Below, piece after piece: positions 24,566 through 32,529 of a stretch of 32,529 nucleotides of DNA. This DNA is from an alpha proteobacterium MED-G10 (lineage in GTDB: Bacteria > Pseudomonadota > Alphaproteobacteria > Methylaequorales > Methylaequoraceae), in NCBI GenBank assembly GCA_002457065.1, contig NTKR01000010.1:1-32529 (forward strand). The letters are read 5' to 3'. The notes below the pieces were generated by a model. That model was given only the letters and a program-made list of their open reading frames with translations, did no database searches and was not told the DNA's origin. Both the position numbers and the translations under genes were made by a program. The first letter of the stretch is position 1, and the number at the start of each line of letters is the position of its first letter.

Positions 24566-25482
24566 CAAATGTTGGAATAGTAGGTTCTGGAAAGTGGGCT
24601 TTAGCAATATCAAAGATATTAAAAGGAGTTAATACAACTATTAAAACTAGAAATATTAATAAAACCAAAAAAATATTTACAGAAACAAAAAAAATAAAGC
24701 TGACTGAGTCTTTTGATTTATTAAGAAATCAAGATATAATTTTTTTTGTAACTCCATCACAAACCTTTAGAAGTATTTTAAAGAAACTTCCTATTGGCTT
24801 AGATTCAAAATTAATAATTTGCAGTAAAGGTGTAGAAAAAAAATCTAATATGCTTATGAGTGAAGTATTAGAAGAATTTTTTCCAAAATCAAACTTTGGA
24901 ATACTATCAGGACCAAACTTTTCATATGAAGTAATCAAGGGACTTCCAACTGCAACTGTGATTTCTTCAAGAAGCTCTAATCTATTAAATTGTGTTTCAA
25001 AGATAATAGCACAAGACCGTTTTAGAACTTATTTTAATAATGATGTTATTGGAACCCAAGTTGGTGGAGCTATGAAAAATGTAATAGCAATTGCCTCTGG
25101 TTTTATTCTAGGTAATGGGTTAGGAAATAATGCTAATGCTTCAATTATCACAAGAGGATTGTCGGAAATGATTCAACTTGGTTTAAAGATGGGTGCAAAA
25201 AAAAATACTTTTTATGGTCTTTCTGGGATAGGTGATTTAACCCTTACCTGTTCCTCACTTAAATCAAGAAATACGAGACTTGGGTACCTCTTAGCAAAAA
25301 AAAAAAAAAAAACTAATGCTGTTGTTGAAGGAATGGAATCTTGTGATAGTATCTGCAGTCTTGGTAAAAAATTTGATGTCGAATTACCAATTTGTAATGC
25401 AGTTAAAAAAATCTTAGGTGGAAGAAGCCTTAATGAAATTACTAAAATACTATTATCAAGACCACTTCAATTTGAGAGATGA
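24562..25482 (+). CDS. gpsA: Glycerol-3-phosphate dehydrogenase [NAD(P)+]
   Basis: GpsA reduces dihydroxyacetone phosphate to sn-glycerol 3-phosphate for phospholipid synthesis. From ATG 24562 (ATGA overlap with tsaD) the enzyme has 306 residues, starting with the nucleotide-binding VGIVGSGKWALAI. The family blocks ILSGPNFSYEV, GTQVGGAMKNVIAIASG, RGLSEMIQLG, GLSGIGDLTLTCSS and VVEGMESCDSI are present. An in-frame ATG at 24544 lies inside tsaD and would add six residues; the ATGA start is preferred. A run of 17 adenines (25296-25312) encodes a lysine stretch where the family usually has a short glycine/lysine loop; the frame is kept across it. Confidence 0.96.
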   Translation: MTNVGIVGSGKWALAISKILKGVNTTIKTRNINKTKKIFTETKKIKLTESFDLLRNQDIIFFVTPSQTFRSILKKLPIGLDSKLIICSKGVEKKSNMLMSEVLEEFFPKSNFGILSGPNFSYEVIKGLPTATVISSRSSNLLNCVSKIIAQDRFRTYFNNDVIGTQVGGAMKNVIAIASGFILGNGLGNNANASIITRGLSEMIQLGLKMGAKKNTFYGLSGIGDLTLTCSSLKSRNTRLGYLLAKKKKKTNAVVEGMESCDSICSLGKKFDVELPICNAVKKILGGRSLNEITKILLSRPLQFER

Positions 25483-25754
25483 AAACATTTATAATTATTT
25501 GTGAAGATAAAAAAAATTCACTTAAAAAAAGACTTGAGAATAGAGAGCATCACCTCACTCATCTAAAGAGTCTTAAAAAAGACTTAATTTTAGCAGGCCC
25601 AACTCTTGACACAGATGGTAATCCCAATGGAAGCATCTTAATCATTAATTTCACAGATAAAATAGAATTAAAAAAATTTTTAGAAAAGGATCCTTATGTT
25701 AAGGAAAATTTATTTAAAAGCGTTTTAATTAAAAATTTTAAAAGGGTGTTTTAA
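25479..25754 (+). CDS. YciI-like protein
   Basis: The 91-residue protein is a small ferredoxin-like-fold protein of the YciI family. It has the usual order: strand FIIICEDKKN, then the RENREHHLTHLKSL-type helix with a histidine (NREHHLTHL), GPTLDTDGNPNGSILII and DPYVKENLF near the end. The H-x-x-x-L and DPY segments are the family's presumed active-site region. No defined substrate is known. It overlaps the gpsA stop by four bases (ATGA) and completes the tsaD-gpsA-yciI operon. Length is normal for the family. Confidence 0.88.
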   Translation: MKTFIIICEDKKNSLKKRLENREHHLTHLKSLKKDLILAGPTLDTDGNPNGSILIINFTDKIELKKFLEKDPYVKENLFKSVLIKNFKRVF

Positions 25755-25805
25755 TTTTTTAATGAATTCTTTATTAAAGCTGATATATTGCATCTGAGGA
25801 AAAAT

Positions 25806-27716
<1,911 letters not shown>

Positions 27717-27717
27717 A

Positions 27718-27852
27718 CTAAAAGTCGTGACAAATACCCTTTTTCTCCCAATCTCCATATCTTGTTGGATCTGGTCCGTCAACACCACCAATTTCACGAG
27801 GCTTTTTTGTAGGCTTTAATTTTGACTTGTTTGACTTTGACTTCTTAACCAT
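27718..27852 (-). CDS. DUF1674 / SdhAF4-like succinate dehydrogenase assembly factor
   Basis: A 44-residue ORF encodes a lysine-rich N terminus (MVKKSKSNKSKLKPTKK) followed by the DUF1674 signature in two adjoining parts, PREIGGVDGPDPTRYGDW and EKKGICHDF, the latter ending the protein. The EIGG-x-x-GP-x-PTRYGDWE-x-KG-x-x-x-DF pattern is nearly diagnostic of SdhAF4, which in eukaryotes protects and helps flavinylated SdhA assemble; bacterial members are common in Alphaproteobacteria and are inferred to do the same. No sdh genes are in the window. It is divergent from rsmB (42 bases between starts) and convergent with acs. It is easy to miss because it is so short. Confidence 0.9.
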   Translation of the reverse strand: MVKKSKSNKSKLKPTKKPREIGGVDGPDPTRYGDWEKKGICHDF

Positions 27853-27894
27853 AATATTCTCGTAATATAAATATAATTAGAAAGCCATAAATCA

Positions 27895-29181
27895 TTGCTT
27901 GATTCAAGAGAAATTTCCGCAAAAGTTCTGTTCAATGTTTTCTCAGGTAAAAGTATTGATGATGCAATTTCATCTAACACCCATTATTCTAAGTTAACAC
28001 AGAGAGATAAATCTTTAGTCAGTTTAATTGTTTTAAATTCACTAAGAAGAAATGGTCAAATTGAAGCAATTATGTCAAACTTTATAAAAAGGCCAATTAA
28101 AGATAGCAAATTTATAAAATATCTTTTAAAAGTCTCTATTGTTCAACTCCTTTACTTGGATTTTCCTGAATATTCAACTGTACATACAGCTGTTGAAATC
28201 TCAAAAAAATATAAGTCTGAAAAATTTATGAATGCAATTTTAAGGAATATCTGTAGACAAAAAAAAGATCTTTTAAAGAAAACTCCACAAACATTGAACA
28301 TCCCTTTATGGATTAAAAAAAACATCAAGGGTTTTCTAGGAGAAACGGAATTCTTAAATATAGCCACTCAAATTTCTAGAGAACCTTTTTTAGACATAAA
28401 CATAAAAAAAGACTCTTTTAAGGAAAGAAGGTGGGGAAGTGTTTTCAAGGGAAAAAATATTTTTGAAAACGTAGTAAGAGTCAAAAACCATTCAAATATA
28501 ACAAAATTACCTTTTTATAAAGATGGTGTATGGTGGGTTCAAGGTTTGTCAGCCACTTTGCCTGTTTTTTTAATTAACAAAATTTTTGCAAATAAAAATA
28601 AAGATAACATCAGTATACTCGATGTTGGTTCTGCTCCAGGGGGAAAGGCTTTCCAACTTTTAGATTTAGGTTTTAAGGTTAAGTCTATTGAAATTTCAAA
28701 AAGAAGAATTGAGATTCTTAAATCAAATTTTGAAAGATTAAAATTTAAATCTGAAATAATTAACTGTGACTTCCTAAATTTTGATGAAAGAGAAAAATTT
28801 GATTGTATTTTAATTGATGCACCTTGCTCTGGCTCTGGGCTAATGCAAAAAAAACCAGAAATTTTAGTCACCGAAAAGAAAATTGATCCTCTCCTAAGAA
28901 AGCAAAAAAATATGCTAAAGAAAGCATCAAAACTTGTCAAAGCGGGGGGGTGTATAATCTATGCAGTGTGTTCTCTACTCAGAAATGAAGGTGAAGGACA
29001 AATATTGAAATTTATCAATAATGAAAATAACTTTTATCTAAAATCAATATTTTCAGATTTAAATAATCTTGGAGTAACTCTTAAATCAAAGACTTTTATT
29101 ACAACACCTGCACATCTTTCTGAAAAAGGAGGAATGGACGGTTTCTTTATAGCTTGTATTTTTAAAAATGATAAATTATGA
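27895..29181 (+). CDS. rsmB: 16S rRNA (cytosine-967-C5)-methyltransferase
   Basis: The 428-residue protein has the RsmB two-domain layout. A NusB-like helical RNA-binding domain covers about residues 1-135, including the family's SREISAKVLFNVF and TVHTAVEISK. A Rossmann methyltransferase domain follows with the SAM loop LDVGSAPGGK (242-251). The catalytic cysteines Cys311 (DAPCSGSG) and Cys359 (AVCSLLRNEG) are in place. It methylates C967 of 16S rRNA with SAM. The start is TTG at 27895; no better ATG is in frame upstream of the conserved SREI. It is followed by the heparinase gene after 29 bases and preceded by the divergent SdhAF4-like gene. Confidence 0.93.
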   Translation: MLDSREISAKVLFNVFSGKSIDDAISSNTHYSKLTQRDKSLVSLIVLNSLRRNGQIEAIMSNFIKRPIKDSKFIKYLLKVSIVQLLYLDFPEYSTVHTAVEISKKYKSEKFMNAILRNICRQKKDLLKKTPQTLNIPLWIKKNIKGFLGETEFLNIATQISREPFLDINIKKDSFKERRWGSVFKGKNIFENVVRVKNHSNITKLPFYKDGVWWVQGLSATLPVFLINKIFANKNKDNISILDVGSAPGGKAFQLLDLGFKVKSIEISKRRIEILKSNFERLKFKSEIINCDFLNFDEREKFDCILIDAPCSGSGLMQKKPEILVTEKKIDPLLRKQKNMLKKASKLVKAGGCIIYAVCSLLRNEGEGQILKFINNENNFYLKSIFSDLNNLGVTLKSKTFITTPAHLSEKGGMDGFFIACIFKNDKL

Positions 29182-29210
29182 AAACTTAACTGTAACAAAC
29201 AAGAAATTTA

Positions 29211-30791
29211 ATGTTTTACAATAACCCGATTTATAACTTTTTATTAGAAAGGAAGTCTTCTACAGAAATTTCCTTTATTCCAGAGAGTTTATGGGTAGGT
29301 GATCCAGATAATGGAAAAAAAATAGTTGATGGATTTATGAATTTCAATGGTGAATCAATAGTATTTGATAAACAAACCTGGAAAAAGAACAAAGGTAGTA
29401 GAAGTTGGAATGAAGAACTTTTCTGCTTTGATTGGATTAAAGATGTCAAAGCACTAGGGACTAATAAAGCAAGGATTTTCCTTAGGGATAACATTAGAGA
29501 ATGGCTTAGATTAAAAAATCGATGGGATCCATTTAGTTGGGAAACTAAAATTTTATCAAAAAGGTTATGCTTTTTAATGAGCAATATGTCTTTCTTTTAT
29601 GAAACAGCAGATGAGAGTTTTCAAAAAAAGTTCGCAAAATCTTTGAATAAACAAGCAATCCATCTAATAAATGTTTTTAAAAAGAAAAAACTTGGATCTG
29701 AAAAAATCTTTACAGCTAAGGCTATTATAATTTCAGCTCTAAGTTTTAGGAACCTGTCCTCCAAGCTTAAAATTGGTATAAAATTACTTATCGATACTCT
29801 CAATAGTGATATCATGGAGGATGGAATGCATTATTTGAGATCCCCGAGTGAGCAATTTATTTTTTTACAGTCATTGATAGATATAAAAAATTACCTTGGG
29901 TCGTCAAAAATTGTAATACCAAAGGACTTAAATGAAAACATATATAGAATTGCTTCAACCCTAAAGTTTTTTAAGATTGCTAATGGTGAATTAGCGATTT
30001 TTAATAAATTCCAATATGTTGAAAGTTATCAAGTTAATGAGGTATTAAAAAGGTCAAACTCAAAATTAAAAATCCCAAACACTCTAAGTTCATCGGGTTT
30101 TCAAAGAATAAATGAGAATCGCTTAACGCTTATAATGGATTGTGGAACTCCTAGTATAGAAAAAACTCATGCAAGCTCATTGTCTTTTGAACTTTCTCAT
30201 GGAAATGAAAAGATTGTAGTGAATTGTGGATCTCCCTTTGTTAGTAATAAAGAACTTAATGAGGCTATGCGTTCTACTGCAGCCCACAGTACTGTAAGTA
30301 TAGACAACATTAATTCATCAGATATTTTCTTTGAAAAAAATACAACAACTAGGCTGGCAAAGGTTTGGTCAGAAAAACTTGAAAGAGATAATAATTTTTG
30401 GATAAATTCTGCCCACACAGGATACAAGGATTTGTTTGGTCTAATACATAACAGAAAAGTCCATATTGACAGCAAAAATTTAATTATCAGAGGTCAAGAT
30501 TATTTTTCCAGACCAACGAAGTCCTACAACCTCACGCCAAAAAAACTTTTTTTAAGATTTCATATTCATCCTGATGTAAAATTAAGTGCAACCGCAAGCA
30601 AAAAAAAAGTAGTGCTAAAACTAAAAAATAATCTGGGCTGGGAATTTATCTGCTCTGAGCCAAAAATTGAAATTAATGAGGGAATATACTTTGGCGAAAA
30701 AAAATTAAAGAAAAATAATCATCACATTCTTATTTCTGAAAAAATAGTTCCAGACAAAAAAATTAAATGGTTATTCAGAATGATTAAATAA
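29211..30791 (+). CDS. Heparinase II/III family protein
   Basis: The 526-residue protein has an alpha-helical N-terminal half, starting YNFLLERKSSTEISFIPESLW and including the W-rich REWLRLKNRWDPFSW, and a beta-rich C-terminal half with the family signature. The latter reads THASSLSFELSHGNEKIVVNCGSP followed by RSTAAHSTVSIDN; H359 of the AAHST motif and Asn/Cys/Gly of NCG are the landmarks of PF07940. Family members are polysaccharide lyases or related proteins acting on uronic-acid-containing polymers; this alphaproteobacterial branch, kept beside rsmB, has no known substrate. No signal peptide is evident, unlike secreted lyases. It ends two bases before the convergent sugar-dehydrogenase gene. 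Confidence 0.88.
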   Translation: MFYNNPIYNFLLERKSSTEISFIPESLWVGDPDNGKKIVDGFMNFNGESIVFDKQTWKKNKGSRSWNEELFCFDWIKDVKALGTNKARIFLRDNIREWLRLKNRWDPFSWETKILSKRLCFLMSNMSFFYETADESFQKKFAKSLNKQAIHLINVFKKKKLGSEKIFTAKAIIISALSFRNLSSKLKIGIKLLIDTLNSDIMEDGMHYLRSPSEQFIFLQSLIDIKNYLGSSKIVIPKDLNENIYRIASTLKFFKIANGELAIFNKFQYVESYQVNEVLKRSNSKLKIPNTLSSSGFQRINENRLTLIMDCGTPSIEKTHASSLSFELSHGNEKIVVNCGSPFVSNKELNEAMRSTAAHSTVSIDNINSSDIFFEKNTTTRLAKVWSEKLERDNNFWINSAHTGYKDLFGLIHNRKVHIDSKNLIIRGQDYFSRPTKSYNLTPKKLFLRFHIHPDVKLSATASKKKVVLKLKNNLGWEFICSEPKIEINEGIYFGEKKLKKNNHHILISEKIVPDKKIKWLFRMIK

Positions 30792-30793
30792 CC

Positions 30794-32053
30794 TTAAAGT
30801 GACCAGTAATTCTGATCATAATCATCTCTAAACTTTGCTTTCAGATCAAAAAAAACACCATTGTCTTTTAAAAGCGGATAGATTTTTTTTTTAAAATCTT
30901 TTAAAAGTTTTGAATGTGGAACAGCTAGCACAATTGCGTCAAAAATATTCTTTGAATTTGTTTTGATTTCATAATTTCTTATCCCTTTCATATTTTTTAT
31001 GAATGGGTCGTAAAAATAGACATTATGTTTTTTATCCTCAAGATATCTAATTAATTCTATACTTTTGGAATTCCTAAGGTCTGGAACATCTTCTTTAAAG
31101 GTAACTCCTAAAAATAAAATTTTAGAATTCGTTGAAATTTTTTTACAAATTTGTTTACCAACAAATTTAATCATACTGTCATTTGTATCTCTTCCAGATA
31201 AAATAACCTGAGGTTTAATCTTTAGTTTTCTTGCCTTTTCTGCTAAATAATAAGGGTCGACTCCTATACAATGACCTCCAACAAGACCTGGTTCAAAATT
31301 TAAAAAATTCCACTTAGTTAATGATGCTTTTAATACGTCGTATGTACTTATTTCAAGCTTACTACAAATTCTTGCCACCTCATTAATGAAAGCAATATTA
31401 ATATCTCGTTGAGCATTTTCTATTACTTTTGACGCCTCAGCTACTTTAATATTCTTGGCTAAAAAAACTTTACCTTTTGTTAATTTTGAATAAATTTTTA
31501 GAAGAACCTCTTCAACTTCTTTGTTTTGACCTGAAACAACTTTATTTATTTTTTCTATTGTATGAACTTTATCTCCAGGATTTACTCTCTCTGGTGAATA
31601 GCCAAGAAAAAAATCTCTACCACATTTTAATTTATTAGAATTTTTTTCCAATTCAGGACCACAAATATCTTCAGTTGCCCCAGGAAATACTGTGCTTTCG
31701 AACACCACAATGTCATTTTTTTTTAATAATCCTCCAATAATTTTACATACTTTTAAGAGTGAGGAGAAATCCGGTCTCTTTTTCTTATCAATTGGTGTTG
31801 GAACCGTTGCAATGAAAATATTACAGTCATTGAGTTCTTTTTTATTTGAAGTAATGAAAATTTTCTTCTTTTTTTGCTGAGTTAAAAGTTTTTTTTCATC
31901 AACTTCTAGTGTTGAATCAATACCTTTTCTAAGTTGATTAATTCTGATATTATCTACATCGAAACCTTTAATATTATAAGAAAAGGATAACCCTAAAGCT
32001 AATGGTAATCCAACATAACCAAGCCCTAGAACAGCAATTTTTTTGTCGTTCAT
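30794..32053 (-). CDS. UDP-N-acetylhexosamine C-6 dehydrogenase, TviB/WbpO type
   Basis: The 419-residue nucleotide-sugar dehydrogenase has the NAD loop GLGYVGLPLA (10-19), the middle segment ATVPTPIDKKKRPD, FESTVFPGATED, the substrate-domain helix IENAQRDINIAFINE and the catalytic Cys262 in VGGHCIGVDPYYL. VPTP-x-D-x-x-x-x-PD, STV-PG-TE and ENAQRD are typical of the TviB/VipA/WbpO branch that oxidises UDP-GlcNAc or UDP-GalNAc to the uronic acid. UDP-glucose dehydrogenase (Ugd) is less likely given the ENAQRDINIAF segment. It supplies precursors for capsule, O-antigen or exopolysaccharide. It is divergent from a WecA/MraY-type transferase (23 bases between starts), which fits a surface-polysaccharide locus. 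Confidence 0.92.
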   Translation of the reverse strand: MNDKKIAVLGLGYVGLPLALGLSFSYNIKGFDVDNIRINQLRKGIDSTLEVDEKKLLTQQKKKKIFITSNKKELNDCNIFIATVPTPIDKKKRPDFSSLLKVCKIIGGLLKKNDIVVFESTVFPGATEDICGPELEKNSNKLKCGRDFFLGYSPERVNPGDKVHTIEKINKVVSGQNKEVEEVLLKIYSKLTKGKVFLAKNIKVAEASKVIENAQRDINIAFINEVARICSKLEISTYDVLKASLTKWNFLNFEPGLVGGHCIGVDPYYLAEKARKLKIKPQVILSGRDTNDSMIKFVGKQICKKISTNSKILFLGVTFKEDVPDLRNSKSIELIRYLEDKKHNVYFYDPFIKNMKGIRNYEIKTNSKNIFDAIVLAVPHSKLLKDFKKKIYPLLKDNGVFFDLKAKFRDDYDQNYWSL

Positions 32054-32076
32054 ATATTTAATCTTCTGTTAGGAAA

Positions 32077-32529
32077 ATGATAGTCTTTATTACACCTTTA
32101 ATATTATATCTACTTTGCATAGTTGCATTAAAAAAACTTATACCATTTCTCACTAGAATGTCACTAGTTGATTATCCAACAAAAAGAAGCAATCATTTTT
32201 CATTGGTTCCAAAAGGAGCAGGAATACTAATAGTACCTTTATTAATTTTTTCTATCTCCATTATTTTTTTTTTTAAAAACATTCTAACTACACAATGGAT
32301 AATCTTTGTGTTGTCATTAACAATTTTATATTCTGTTTCTCTTATTGACGATATAAAAAATCTCTCAGCGTCTTCACGACTTTTTGTCCACTTTATATCA
32401 GTAGCAATTTCTATATTTGCACTTAAAAACGAAATAATGTTTTTTATGGAAAATAATGTCTTATCTTGGATAAATCATGACCCTTTAGTAATTTTTTATA
32501 TAATATGTGGAGTTCTGACGGTACTGTGG
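32077..32529 (+). CDS. WecA/MraY-family glycosyl-1-phosphate transferase (partial, cut by the window edge)
   Basis: An ORF runs 151 codons from ATG 32077 to the last base without a stop. The start is preceded by AGGA two bases away, which is short spacing. The translation begins with a membrane helix (IVFITPLILYLLCIVALKK), then the conserved loop MSLVDYPTKRSNHFSLVPKG (residues 28-47), a second helix, and SLIDDIKNLSASSRLFVHF, whose Asp-Asp and downstream Arg are hallmarks of the polyprenyl-phosphate N-acetylhexosamine-1-phosphate transferase family. Such enzymes start polysaccharide or O-antigen assembly on undecaprenyl phosphate. The catalytic loops beyond residue 151 lie outside the window, so the substrate branch is unknown. 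Confidence 0.82.
   Translation, partial: MIVFITPLILYLLCIVALKKLIPFLTRMSLVDYPTKRSNHFSLVPKGAGILIVPLLIFSISIIFFFKNILTTQWIIFVLSLTILYSVSLIDDIKNLSASSRLFVHFISVAISIFALKNEIMFFMENNVLSWINHDPLVIFYIICGVLTVLW

Overview
The window reads as a continuous piece of chromosome from an AT-rich, gene-dense alphaproteobacterium, most likely a streamlined marine lineage (SAR11-like, HIMB59 or AEGEAN-169 type). The lineage is inferred from three things: tightly packed genes with very short or negative spacing, a Lys/Asn/Ile/Phe-rich proteome, and gene orders typical of Alphaproteobacteria. Those gene orders are hemC-hemD-mitofilin-hemY facing tsaD-gpsA-yciI, DUF1674 next to rsmB and heparinase II/III, an IalB-like protein, and a DUF1365/Cfa/FAD-oxidoreductase cluster. 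No rRNA, tRNA, insertion sequence, prophage or CRISPR array was seen.

Layout. 20-7068: a divergent protein with features of a replication or polymerase-palm family, YggT, FolD, ArgG, an IalB-like secreted protein, two overlapping EamA permeases and a Tas-type aldo/keto reductase. 7176-8614: a Bax-inhibitor-1 membrane protein and a periplasmic DUF6134-like protein separated by a strong hairpin. 8601-14787: a membrane-lipid or oxidative-stress cluster in two convergent halves. SDR and NTF2/SnoaL genes lie on the plus strand. FAD oxidoreductase, DUF1365, Cfa-type methyltransferase, GPH/MFS permease and DUF3833 lipoprotein lie on the minus strand. 14788-15206 is the only loose stretch. It holds a compact transcription unit with a near-perfect sigma70 promoter, a 24-codon hydrophobic ORF and a strong terminator, plus a possible 58-codon ORF on the other strand.

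15207-18936: an envelope or lipid A modification cluster with PAP2 phosphatase, GT39 (ArnT-like) transferase, GT2 dolichol/undecaprenyl-phosphate sugar synthase, an LpxB-N-like membrane protein and a small secreted four-cysteine protein. 18936-19553 is an AlkA-like DNA glycosylase. 19503-23471 is the heme operon hemC-hemD-mitofilin-hemY. 23534-25754 is tsaD-gpsA-yciI, followed by acetyl-CoA synthetase.

27718-30791: a 44-residue SdhAF4/DUF1674 gene, rsmB and heparinase II/III. 30794 to the right edge opens a surface-polysaccharide locus, with a UDP-sugar dehydrogenase facing a truncated WecA/MraY-family glycosyl-1-phosphate transferase.

Most of the window is orthodox housekeeping. The points that look least ordinary are the small transcription unit at 14843-15001, the apparently catalytically dead polymerase-like protein at the left edge, a 17-adenine run inside gpsA, and the secreted four-cysteine protein translationally coupled to PAP2. 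No complete, clearly new multi-gene system was found.
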